Source of the DNA: CAYGZC01 sp964354225
GTDB taxonomy: Bacteria > Bacteroidota > Ignavibacteria > UBA10030 > SZUA-254
DNA length: 29,743 nucleotides
Direction: 5' to 3'
Assembly: GCA_964354225.1 (NCBI GenBank)
Contig: CAYGZC010000193.1
Location: forward strand, 1-29,743
Shown here in pieces: positions 1-6,915 of this stretch; position 1 is the first letter of the stretch; each line of letters begins with the position of its first letter. A program made the position numbers and the translations under genes. The notes beneath the pieces are model-generated. The model was not told where the DNA came from. It searched no databases and saw only the letters and a program-made list of their open reading frames with translations.

Positions 1-129
1 TATAATCTAAAACGATTACATTCGGCATTGGAGTATAGACCACCGATTGAATTTGAAAATGATTTTTTTAATTCACATAATGTTAACAACTGTTTCACCT
101 TAACTCATGAATCTACTGTCTCAATTTAG
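1..129 (+). CDS. IS3-family transposase OrfB, C-terminal fragment (5' end outside window)
   Basis: Frame 1 is open from base 1 to the TAG at 127-129 and gives 42 residues. It contains YNLKRLHSALEYRPPIEFE, the typical end of the DDE integrase core (rve) of IS3-family OrfB transposases, where a YN-x-x-R-x-HSAL-x-Y-x-x-P-x-x-FE pattern is highly conserved. The protein would join the cut element to its target. Only the tail is present, so activity cannot be judged. The fragment marks the left edge of a mobile or defence-related segment. Confidence 0.82.
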   Translation, partial: YNLKRLHSALEYRPPIEFENDFFNSHNVNNCFTLTHESTVSI

Positions 130-141
130 GGGTTCACTCCA
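1..141 (+). mobile_element. Right end of an IS3-family insertion sequence (left part outside window)
   Basis: The window opens inside an insertion sequence. The transposase reading frame ends at 129, and just after it the sequence up to about 141, read on the minus strand, begins TGGAGTGAACCCCTAAATTG. This resembles IS3-family terminal inverted repeats, which start TG and carry a run of C followed by A/T. The left end lies outside the window, so the target duplication and the completeness of the element cannot be judged. The outer boundary at 141 is inferred from the repeat alone. Confidence 0.65.
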
Positions 142-190
142 TTGGCTATCGAAAATAATATATTGAAGGATGTTGAAAAGAAAAAAAGTT

Positions 191-631
191 ATGACTAAAG
201 TTTTTAACAAAGCATCTCTCCGTGAAAGACGAAAAGCACTGCGGCATTTGATGCCAGATGCTGAAGTAATCATGTGGTCAAGGTTGAATAGACGACAAAT
301 GCAAGGTCACAAATTTAGAAGACAATATAGTGTTGGCTCGTATGTTTTGGATTTTTATTGTCCGGAATTAAAATTGGCAATCGAGATTGATGGTGATACA
401 CATTTTAGGAATGGCGCTAATGAGTACGACAAGGAGCGGCAAGAGGAAATCGAACAGTATGGTATTAAGTTTCTGCGTTTTATGAATACTGAAGTCTATC
501 ATAATCTCAATGGAGTATTGCAGACGATACATGAAACTACTGAAGAAATAGAGAAAGAAAAGAATAAAAAAAGCGGTGTGGTTTCGACCCCCTCTAAAGG
601 TGCTGGCTTGGAAAGGAGAAGCCGGAGGTGA
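191..631 (+). CDS. DUF559 domain endonuclease-fold protein (Vsr-like)
   Basis: A 146-residue protein of the DUF559 family, which has the restriction-endonuclease-like fold of the very-short-patch repair nuclease Vsr. Visible landmarks are ERRKALRH near the N-terminus, FRRQ at residues 42-45, LDFYCPELKLAIEIDGDTH at 52-70 with candidate metal-binding acidic residues D54, E65 and D67 and a histidine at 71, and a closing FLRF strand. The start at 191 (MTKVFNK) is preferred because family members usually begin close to this point; the ATG at 170 in the same frame would add seven Lys-rich residues. The last 25 residues are low-complexity and look like read-through into non-family sequence. The cellular role of this family is not established; such genes often sit near restriction systems and mobile elements, as here. 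The gene ends five bases before the next small ORF. Confidence 0.8.
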   Translation: MTKVFNKASLRERRKALRHLMPDAEVIMWSRLNRRQMQGHKFRRQYSVGSYVLDFYCPELKLAIEIDGDTHFRNGANEYDKERQEEIEQYGIKFLRFMNTEVYHNLNGVLQTIHETTEEIEKEKNKKSGVVSTPSKGAGLERRSRR

Positions 632-633
632 TT

Positions 634-708
634 ATGAAGAAAATAATTAAGCTGGAGGAAGATATTGCCACGAGCGTGCGACAATTACAATCAATGCTGA
701 AGCCATGA
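634..708 (+). CDS. 24-residue ORF translationally coupled to fic
   Basis: A short ORF (MKKIIKLEEDIATSVRQL...) with a strong GGAGG ribosome-binding site at 624-628, five bases before its ATG. Its TGA (706-708) overlaps the fic start in an ATGA junction. I recognise no family. The fic start itself has no clear ribosome-binding site, so this ORF may load ribosomes for fic by translational coupling. It could also be the stump of a decayed antitoxin, or chance. It lacks the S/T-x-x-x-E-G/N Fic-inhibition motif, so it is not an obvious antitoxin by itself. Confidence 0.4.
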   Translation: MKKIIKLEEDIATSVRQLQSMLKP

Positions 709-1337
709 AAAGAAAATCAGGTGTCAAATATCTCGCTTCGGGTGTCGATGAGTTTCAGCCGGGTTCCGACGGGAAGGTGCTTCGTAATAAATTGGGTATT
801 ACTTCTAAAAAAGAGATGAACGACTTAGAGATCGTCGAGTATCAAAAAGCAGCAATCAGGTTAGCAAGTGCATACACGAAAGACCATAGGATAACAGAGA
901 ACGACATCAAGAAAATCCACAAGATAATTTTTGGACGGTTGTATAATCGGGCAGGAACGTATCGGAATGTAGAGCTTTCCAAAGATGAATTCGTGTTTGC
1001 CAGAGCGAAATTTATCGGTGAATTGATGAAACAGTTTTCAAAAGAAGTTCTTGAGTCGTTAACGCCGCCTAAGGTCAAAACTGATAAAGAGCTGGCAATA
1101 CTTCTTGCAAAAATTCACGTGGAATTTATCTTGATTCATCCCTTCCGGGAGGGGAACGGGAGAACGATACGCTTGCTTTTGCACCTCATGACACAGCAAG
1201 CAGGATATAAAGGAATGGATTTCAGTTTTATAGATGAAAAAGGAAAAACGTTCGACCAGTTCGTTCATTCAATTCATGCAGGGATGAAAGGCGACTATGA
1301 ACCGATGGCGAGAATAATGAGAAGGGCGATTACTTGA
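705..1337 (+). CDS. fic: Fic/DOC family protein (AMPylase, probable FicT toxin)
   Basis: A 210-residue Fic-domain protein. Fic enzymes transfer a nucleotide monophosphate, usually AMP from ATP, to a hydroxyl on a target protein. The catalytic signature HPFREGNGR is at residues 145-153, with catalytic His145 and the anion-binding GNGR loop. The N-terminal part contains NKLGIT (28-33), which resembles the lead-in of VbhT/FicT-type proteins, and AGTYRNVELSKDEFVFA (83-99) forms the flap region. I find no S/T-x-x-x-E-G/N inhibition motif within the protein, which fits a class I Fic needing a separate antitoxin. The start at 705 is the first in-frame ATG after the upstream TAA (648-650) and overlaps the small ORF's stop. 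The convergent gene right after the stop encodes a VbhA-like antitoxin candidate. The target protein is unknown. Confidence 0.88.
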   Translation: MKRKSGVKYLASGVDEFQPGSDGKVLRNKLGITSKKEMNDLEIVEYQKAAIRLASAYTKDHRITENDIKKIHKIIFGRLYNRAGTYRNVELSKDEFVFARAKFIGELMKQFSKEVLESLTPPKVKTDKELAILLAKIHVEFILIHPFREGNGRTIRLLLHLMTQQAGYKGMDFSFIDEKGKTFDQFVHSIHAGMKGDYEPMARIMRRAIT

Positions 1338-1505
1338 TTAGCTTCGATGGTTACGGGTTGAAGACGTTAATTGCTTCCGAAGCTTTGATGACGGACGAAT
1401 GCCTTCGATGCGTGACGAAGAGAGTGCAAACCGAGTTGCGATTTCTTCTCGTTTCTTCCGGTCACGGAGATGTTTGTTTGTACTATTGAGAGATTTATGA
1501 TTCAT
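1338..1505 (-). CDS. Candidate VbhA/FicA-like Fic antitoxin
   Basis: A 55-residue minus-strand ORF beginning MNHKSLNSTNKHLRD. It contains LSSSRIEGIRP, with S30-x-x-x-E34-G35 matching the S/T-x-x-x-E-G/N motif by which FicA-type antitoxins push a glutamate into the Fic nucleotide site. The spacing A-x-x-S-x-R-x-E-G-x-x-P also resembles the motif segment of VbhA from Bartonella as I remember it. The stop codon (TAA, plus-strand 1338-1340) directly abuts the fic stop at 1337, so the two genes are tail to tail; known class I pairs have the antitoxin upstream on the same strand. The ATG at 1505 is preferred because the antitoxin-like part starts there; the same frame is open back to 1655. There is no clear ribosome-binding site. 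The Ser/Thr/Arg-rich tail could be worn. The call rests on a short motif. Confidence 0.5.
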   Translation of the reverse strand: MNHKSLNSTNKHLRDRKKREEIATRFALSSSRIEGIRPSSKLRKQLTSSTRNHRS

Positions 1506-1564
1506 GACAGTTATAATATAACCAATTTGACTATAAAACTCAATGCGAAGATGATGGAGAAAGA

Positions 1565-1582
1565 GATTTCGGATTTTGGATT
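1565..1582 (+). repeat. Interspersed 18-base GATTT/GGATT repeat, copy 1
   Basis: GATTTCGGATTTTGGATT upstream of hsdS. It differs at two of 18 positions from the element at 8651-8668 and 24787-24804. It directly precedes the perfect hairpin at 1601-1619. Its function is not known. Confidence 0.5.
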
Positions 1583-1600
1583 GTTGGAGCGAAGCGGAAA

Positions 1601-1619
1601 TCCCGCACGCAGTGCGGGA
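1601..1619 (+). repeat. Perfect 8-bp inverted repeat upstream of hsdS
   Basis: TCCCGCAC (1601-1608) and GTGCGGGA (1612-1619) are exact inverted copies around a three-base GCA loop. This gives a GC-rich hairpin in an AT-rich setting. It ends nine bases before the hsdS ATG and is not followed by a T tract, so it is not a typical terminator. It may be part of an interspersed palindromic repeat, or may limit ribosome access to hsdS. It lies beyond the 5' end of the short antitoxin ORF. Confidence 0.7.
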
Positions 1620-1627
1620 CGGATTGA

Positions 1628-2833
1628 ATGAAAAAAAGATTTGAAATACGTACAATCAGAGAAGCCTTTGATGTTGAAACAGGTGCAACGCCATCAACTG
1701 CTGTTCCTGAATATTGGGAAGGAGGTAACATAAAATAGATCACACCATTTGATCTAGGAAAACTCAAATCTCGATTCATCTCTCAAACATCGAGAAGCAT
1801 CACACAGAAAGGGTTAGAAAACTCCTCTGCGACTCTTGTTCCCGCTGGCTCTGTAATTATTTCGACTCGGGCACCGATTGGGTACCTTGCTGTCTTGACT
1901 GAACCGATGGCATTCAATCAAGGATGCAAAGCCCTCCTGCCAAAGAATGGCAACGCGTTTGAACCGCTATATGTATACTATCAACTCCAGACAAAAGTAG
2001 AAGAGATGAACCGTCTCGGAAGCGGTTCAACGTTCAAAGAAATATCAAAAGAGAAACTTGAAAGTATACAGATCCAAGTTCCCCCGCTTACAATCCAAAA
2101 GCAAATCGTGGCGATACTTGAGAAAGCCGATGAAGCGCGTGAGAAGCGCCGGCAGGCAAACAAACTCACCGAGCAATTCTTGCAGTCGGCGTTTTTGGAA
2201 ATGTTTGGCGACCCGGTGACGAATACGAAGGGGTGGAAGACAATAAGCCTCGGCGATGTAACTGAGACGATAACGAAAGGTGAAACTCCACTTTGGAAAG
2301 GCGATTCTTATCAGGAAACCGGTATCCTCTTCGTTCGCAGTGAGAACGTTCTGACGGGAAAACTAGACCTCAGTAAGAAGACCTTTATCTCACCGATAGT
2401 ACATGAGCGAATGAAAAGATCACAAGTGAAGAAAAATGATGTGTTGTTGAACATCGTCGGCGCTTCTATCGGTAGAAGTGCGGTGTTCAATGAGGAGTGC
2501 GAGGCAAACATCAATCAAGCGATTTCAATCATTCGACCGAAGTCAGAACTCACCCCTGGCTATCTCAGTTTTCTGCTTAACTCTGTACGGATGCAACGAA
2601 GGTTTAAGGAATTGCAGGCTGGCGTTGCAAGAGACAACTTAAATCTTGGTCAACTCAGAGATTTGGTGATACCTCTGCCTCCACGATCTGATCAACAGAA
2701 GTTTGCCGTCATGGTCGAGAAAGTCGAGTCATTGCGGGCGAAGCAGCGTGAGTCGGAAAAAGAGTTGGAGAATTTGTTTGGGAGTCTTATGCAAAAAGCA
2801 TTTAAAGGGGAGCTGGTATTATATAGAGTATAA
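1628..2833 (+). pseudogene. hsdS: Type I restriction-modification specificity subunit HsdS, interrupted by in-frame TAG
   Basis: The full reading frame would encode about 401 residues, the normal HsdS length, but codon 37 is TAG (1736-1738). The residues around it read YWEGGNIK-stop-ITPFDLGKL; in HsdS proteins this place is normally GxIxW followed by a TP-x-D-L stretch, so one G-to-A change (TGG to TAG) explains the break. After the stop the frame is intact: the rest of target-recognition domain 1, a central helix (QIVAILEKADEAREKRRQAN, about residues 158-177) ending in EMFGDP, recognition domain 2 starting GWKTISLGDV, and a distal helix ending MQKAFKGEL. A restart at the ATG at 1895 would yield 312 residues missing much of domain 1. 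HsdS tells HsdM and HsdR which DNA to modify or cut; neither partner is in the window. It is probably inactive unless the stop is suppressed or is a sequence error. Confidence 0.85.
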
Positions 2834-3057
2834 AAATTGGAATTTTCATCGAAATTTCTTACATTTCAAACAATTAAATATGTTCCCCATCGAGGTAAAT
2901 ATCCTGCAAATTTGATACTGTTTTGGCATAAACGCTAACATAAGTATTTATATCGTCAACCGTACGGCGAAGTTTTTCATCTAATGAATTTAAGCTTCGT
3001 TGTATCGTCTTTTAACAATAGCAAGAAGTAATATTATCAACAATCATCGAGTGAAAA

Positions 3058-4044
3058 ATGACAGACATTAAATTACTCAACGAAAAAATTCAGCGCGAGA
3101 GTGCCTTCGTAGATATGCTTCAAATGGAAGTAAGCAAAGTTATCATAGGGCAAAAATATATGGTCGAGCGGCTGCTTATCGGACTTATCTCAAATGGTCA
3201 CGTGCTGTTAGAAGGCGTGCCGGGACTTGCGAAAACACTTTCCATCAAAACACTTGCGGCTTCAATCGAGGCGAAGTTCCAGCGTATACAGTTTACACCC
3301 GATCTTCTTCCGGCAGACGTGATCGGAACGATGATCTTCAATCAGAAGAATGGTGAGTTCACGGTACGTAAAGGTCCTATCTTTGCAAATTTTATTCTTG
3401 CAGATGAAATCAACCGCGCTCCCGCAAAAGTGCAGAGCGCACTTCTTGAGGCAATGCAAGAGCGGCAAATAACTATCGGTGAAAATACACACAAGCTTGA
3501 TGAGCCGTTCCTCGTGCTTGCAACACAGAACCCAATCGAGCAGGAGGGAACGTATCCGCTTCCCGAGGCGCAGGTGGATCGTTTCATGCTGAAGATAAAA
3601 ATTGATTATCCCAACAGAGATGAAGAGCGTTTAATCATGCGACAAAATTTAACTGATTCCCAGCCGCAAGTGAAATCGGTTGTGAATCCGGCAGATATTT
3701 TGAAAGCACGCTCGGTGGTTCAAGAAGTTTATATGGATGAAAAGATCGAAAAATATATACTCGATATCGTATTTGCAACCCGCAAGCCGAAAGATTATAA
3801 ACTTGATAAACTTACAAACCTGATCAACTACGGTGCATCGCCGCGTGCGAGTATCTACCTTGCACTTGGCGCGAAAGCATTTGCTTTCATCAAGCGGCGC
3901 GGGTATGTAATTCCGGAAGATGTACGCGCGGTATGTCATGATGTTTTACGGCATAGGATCGCCGTGACTTATGAAGCAGAAGCAGAAAATGTAACATCTG
4001 AAAATATTGTGGATGATATTCTCAATACGATTGAAGTCCCATAA
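3058..4044 (+). CDS. moxR: MoxR-family AAA+ ATPase
   Basis: A 328-residue AAA+ ATPase of the MoxR group, cytoplasmic and of full family length. Walker A is GVPGLAKT (53-60), Walker B is ILADE (113-117) followed by INRAP, and the sensor region contains ATQNPIEQEGTYPLPEAQ with an arginine-finger-type DRF just after. The C-terminal lid helices include NYGASPRASIYLALGAKAFA. MoxR ATPases work with von Willebrand A (vWA) proteins, thought to remodel or insert metals into client proteins; four such partners or associated proteins follow directly. It is the first gene of the bat operon, nine bases upstream of the DUF58 gene. The 224 bases before it hold no gene; a weak promoter-like TTGATA-18-TAACAT lies at 2912-2941, too uncertain to list on its own. 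Confidence 0.95.
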   Translation: MTDIKLLNEKIQRESAFVDMLQMEVSKVIIGQKYMVERLLIGLISNGHVLLEGVPGLAKTLSIKTLAASIEAKFQRIQFTPDLLPADVIGTMIFNQKNGEFTVRKGPIFANFILADEINRAPAKVQSALLEAMQERQITIGENTHKLDEPFLVLATQNPIEQEGTYPLPEAQVDRFMLKIKIDYPNRDEERLIMRQNLTDSQPQVKSVVNPADILKARSVVQEVYMDEKIEKYILDIVFATRKPKDYKLDKLTNLINYGASPRASIYLALGAKAFAFIKRRGYVIPEDVRAVCHDVLRHRIAVTYEAEAENVTSENIVDDILNTIEVP

Positions 4045-4052
4045 TCCATTGC

Positions 4053-4928
4053 ATGGAAACCTCTGAGCTCATAAAAAAAGTAAGAAAGATCGAGATTCGC
4101 ACAAAAGGTTTGGTAAACCAAATCTTTTCCGGTGAGTACCACAGCGTATTTAAAGGACGCGGTATGGCATTCAGCGAGGTACGTGAGTATCAATTTGGCG
4201 ACGACATTCGGACAATTGACTGGAATGTCTCTGCTCGTTTCAATCATCCATACGTGAAGATATACGAAGAAGAGCGCGAGCTGACGGTGATGCTACTGGT
4301 TGATGTCAGTGGTTCGGGCGAGTTTGGAACTGTACAGCAAATGAAGAAAGATGTTGCCGCAGAACTATGTGCAGTGCTTGCTTTCTCTGCACTTCAGAAC
4401 AATGATAAAGTCGGTGTAATTTTTTTTAGTGATATTATAGAGAAATTCATTCCGCCCAAAAAAGGTCGAACACATATACTAAGAATTGTTAGAGAACTTT
4501 TGGATTTCCAACCGACACATCGAAAAACAAGTTTGACCGAAGGTTTAAGGTATTTGACAAGTGCAATCAAGAAGCGAAGTATTGCTTTTTTGATTTCGGA
4601 TTTCCTTGATGAAGGATATAACGATGCATTGAAAATCGCTGCTCGGAAACATGATCTTATTGGTGTTCGGTTGTTTGATCCAAGAGAATCTGAGCTTACC
4701 CAAGTCGGACTTATGCGTGTGATTGATGCAGAAACAGGTGAGGCGGTGTGGGTTGATACATCTGATCGAAGAGTGATGGATCGCTATGCTCGCTGGTGGA
4801 AAGATCGGCAGGAACAAAGAACGAAATCGCTTCGCCGATGCGGTGTGGATGGAATAGATATCCGTATAGATCAATCGTATATCAATCCGCTAATGAATTT
4901 CTTTAGAGCAAGAGAGAAAAGATGGTGA
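4053..4928 (+). CDS. DUF58 domain protein (vWA-like, MoxR partner)
   Basis: A 291-residue DUF58 protein. The family hallmark FSEVREYQFGDDIRTIDWNV (residues 40-59) is followed by LLVDVSGSGEFG, where D84-x-S-x-S matches the metal-ion-dependent adhesion site (MIDAS) of vWA domains. No membrane segment or signal peptide is visible, so it is likely cytoplasmic or peripheral. DUF58 genes sit next to moxR in most genomes and are taken to be partners of the ATPase; the exact job is not known. It lies nine bases after moxR, and its TGA overlaps the ATG of the next gene (ATGGTGA, 4922-4928), pointing to coupled translation. Confidence 0.92.
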   Translation: METSELIKKVRKIEIRTKGLVNQIFSGEYHSVFKGRGMAFSEVREYQFGDDIRTIDWNVSARFNHPYVKIYEEERELTVMLLVDVSGSGEFGTVQQMKKDVAAELCAVLAFSALQNNDKVGVIFFSDIIEKFIPPKKGRTHILRIVRELLDFQPTHRKTSLTEGLRYLTSAIKKRSIAFLISDFLDEGYNDALKIAARKHDLIGVRLFDPRESELTQVGLMRVIDAETGEAVWVDTSDRRVMDRYARWWKDRQEQRTKSLRRCGVDGIDIRIDQSYINPLMNFFRAREKRW

Positions 4929-5890
4929 GCACGAGATTGCGGATTGCCGTCATCGTTGGATCCATTTTCTTTTTCACCTTGTCCATGGTTGGTCAAGATG
5001 TGCATGTGACAGCAAAAGTCGATTCCAACCACATCCTTATCGGGGATTGGTTCCAACTTCACATTGAAGTTCAACATCCGAAAGATGTAACCGTTATTCT
5101 TCCAATATTTCCTGATACGGTAGGGGGATTTGAAGTTGTAAAGCGTGACCAACCAACAGTTAAACAAACCGATCAATTAGCGTTAGAGTCGCTCACGTTG
5201 ATGATGACGTCGTTCGATTCGGGTATGCACATTATTCCTTCAATACCAATTCAATATTCAAGAATCGGTGATACAATGAAGTATCTTGTTGAAACATCGC
5301 CGATTCCCATGATGGTTGGTGGAATCACAGTAGACACAACACAAGACATTAAAGATGTAAAGCCGCCGCTATCTGTCTCAATCACATTTGCCGATGTATT
5401 ACCATATCTGCTTGTGGTTGCAGGCATTGCGGGTATCGTATGGCTTATACGATACATCATTCGAAAACGTAAGCGGGGTGAACCGTTAATCCCCGAAGAA
5501 CCACCGCGTCCCGCGCATGAGGTTGCTCTCGAAGCTTTAAGATCACTTGAGTCAGAAAAACTCTGGCAGCGTGGAAAGATCAAGGATTATCATTCGCAGT
5601 TAACCGATATCATTCGAACTTACATCGAACGAAGATTTAATATTCTGGCAATGGAATCAACATCGGATGAAATTCTGTGCGCATTGGTAAATGGAATCAT
5701 TTTAAAAGAGATGAAAGAGAGTTTGAAAGAAATTTTAATTCGTGCCGATCTCGTGAAGTTTGCGAAATTTCTCCCTTTGGCTGAAGAGAACGATACGAGT
5801 CTTGCGCTTGCTTATAAGTTTGTAGAATCGACCTGGAAAAAAGAACCAGAACCGGAAGTTGAACAGCCAATTGAAGAGGTGAAAGCATGA
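4922..5890 (+). CDS. BatD-like / DUF4381-type membrane protein of the bat operon
   Basis: A 322-residue protein with an N-terminal signal sequence (hydrophobic residues 8-22, likely cleaved near VGQ), an exported region of about 130 residues with the beta-rich look of a BatD-type domain (ILIGDWFQLHIEV), one transmembrane helix at about 159-180 followed by RKRKR, and a cytoplasmic helical domain (ALEALRSLESEKLWQRGKIK) ending in a Glu/Pro-rich tail. The same layout is seen in DUF4381 proteins and in the C-terminal half of BatD further down the operon. Position between DUF58 and batA is typical for Bacteroidota. It probably bridges the exterior and the vWA/MoxR machinery; this is inference. It overlaps both neighbours by a few bases. 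Confidence 0.75.
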   Translation: MVSTRLRIAVIVGSIFFFTLSMVGQDVHVTAKVDSNHILIGDWFQLHIEVQHPKDVTVILPIFPDTVGGFEVVKRDQPTVKQTDQLALESLTLMMTSFDSGMHIIPSIPIQYSRIGDTMKYLVETSPIPMMVGGITVDTTQDIKDVKPPLSVSITFADVLPYLLVVAGIAGIVWLIRYIIRKRKRGEPLIPEEPPRPAHEVALEALRSLESEKLWQRGKIKDYHSQLTDIIRTYIERRFNILAMESTSDEILCALVNGIILKEMKESLKEILIRADLVKFAKFLPLAEENDTSLALAYKFVESTWKKEPEPEVEQPIEEVKA

Positions 5891-6870
5891 CGTTTGCCAA
5901 TCCGGAATATTTTATCCTGCTCATCTTTATGCCCCTGATGATTTTCTGGTATTGGAAGAAACAAAAACAACAGCTGGTTGAGTTGCAGGTCTCAACGGTT
6001 CAGGTGTTTCATTCTGTTCCGAGGAGCTGGCGGCAAAGATTCAGGCATCTTCTCTTTGTGTTTAGAGTATTTGCGTTAGTACTCCTGACGATAGCACTTG
6101 CCAGACCTCAATCGACATTGAGGGGTGAAAATGTATCGACTGAGGGAATCGACATCGTTCTGGTAAACGATATCTCCGGAAGTATGCTCGCGGAAGATTT
6201 CCGACCGAACCGTATTGAAGCTGCAAAGAAAGTTGCAATGGATTTCATTGATGGACGGCCAACTGATAGAATTGGACTGGTAATTTTCTCCGGTGAGAGT
6301 TTTACACAGTGTCCACTCACACTCGATCATGGAGTTGTTAAAAATCTTCTTTCCGAAATTAAAAGTGGAATGATAGAAGATGGAACTGCTATTGGGATGG
6401 GGCTTGCAACAGCGGTAAGTAGATTAAAAGATAGCAAAGCAAAAAGTCGAGTAATCGTTCTTCTAACCGATGGTATCAACAATCGTGGTTTTATCGATCC
6501 TATGACTGCAGCAGGAATTGCGCAACAATTTGGTATACGGGTTTATACAATCGGTGTTGGTACAATTGGGATGGCACCGTACCCGGTACAAACGCCATTC
6601 GGAACGCAGTATCAGAACGTTCCGGTGGAGATTGATGAACAGTTATTACAAAAAATTGCAGATCAAACCGGCGGTAAATATTATCGTGCTACTGACAATA
6701 AAAAATTGAGGGCAATCTACGATGAGATAGATCGTCTTGAAAAAACAAAGATTGAAGTAACCCAATTTCGCCGACACAAGGAAGAGTTTTATACTGCGGC
6801 AATGTTTGCCGGATTATTTTTATTATTGGAATTAATTTTTTCACAAACTATTTTTAGGAAGATACCGTAA
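5887..6870 (+). CDS. batA: BatA, membrane-anchored von Willebrand A protein
   Basis: A 327-residue protein with the BatA layout: two N-terminal membrane helices (about 8-22 and 57-72, the 'aerotolerance regulator N-terminal' region), a vWA domain, and a C-terminal helix (about 305-321). The MIDAS metal site is complete: D95-I-S-G-S99, T167 in EDGTAIG, and D195 in LLTDG. BatA and its paralogue BatB were linked to aerotolerance and virulence in Bacteroides and Leptospira; the molecular role is still unclear. The start overlaps the previous stop (ATGA, 5887-5890). A 45-base gap to batB contains an imperfect inverted repeat. Confidence 0.93.
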   Translation: MTFANPEYFILLIFMPLMIFWYWKKQKQQLVELQVSTVQVFHSVPRSWRQRFRHLLFVFRVFALVLLTIALARPQSTLRGENVSTEGIDIVLVNDISGSMLAEDFRPNRIEAAKKVAMDFIDGRPTDRIGLVIFSGESFTQCPLTLDHGVVKNLLSEIKSGMIEDGTAIGMGLATAVSRLKDSKAKSRVIVLLTDGINNRGFIDPMTAAGIAQQFGIRVYTIGVGTIGMAPYPVQTPFGTQYQNVPVEIDEQLLQKIADQTGGKYYRATDNKKLRAIYDEIDRLEKTKIEVTQFRRHKEEFYTAAMFAGLFLLLELIFSQTIFRKIP

Positions 6871-6871
6871 A

Positions 6872-6905
6872 CCCTTTTCCTCACCGAGTAGGAGGGGTTA
6901 AGGGG
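6872..6905 (+). repeat. Imperfect inverted repeat between batA and batB
   Basis: CCTC (6879-6882) can pair with GAGG (6892-6895), with wobble extension outward and CCC (6872-6874) opposite GGGG (6902-6905). The GGGG may also serve as a distant ribosome-binding site for batB at 6916. This is the longest non-overlapping junction in the first half of the operon. The structure is weak, and a role in tuning batA:batB output is only a possibility. Confidence 0.35.
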
Positions 6906-6915
6906 AAAAAAAGTT

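Noticed and set aside
1736..1738. TAG in hsdS as a recoded amino acid (e.g. pyrrolysine)
   Set aside because: TAG is used as an ordinary stop at 14661-14663 (export protein) and at 127-129 (transposase), and the neighbouring residues show that Trp is expected, so a simple nonsense change is the better explanation.
2834..3057. Possible small gene or terminator between hsdS and moxR
   Set aside because: No ORF of note, no T-tailed hairpin; only a weak promoter-like TTGATA-18-TAACAT at 2912-2941 that is not strong enough to list.
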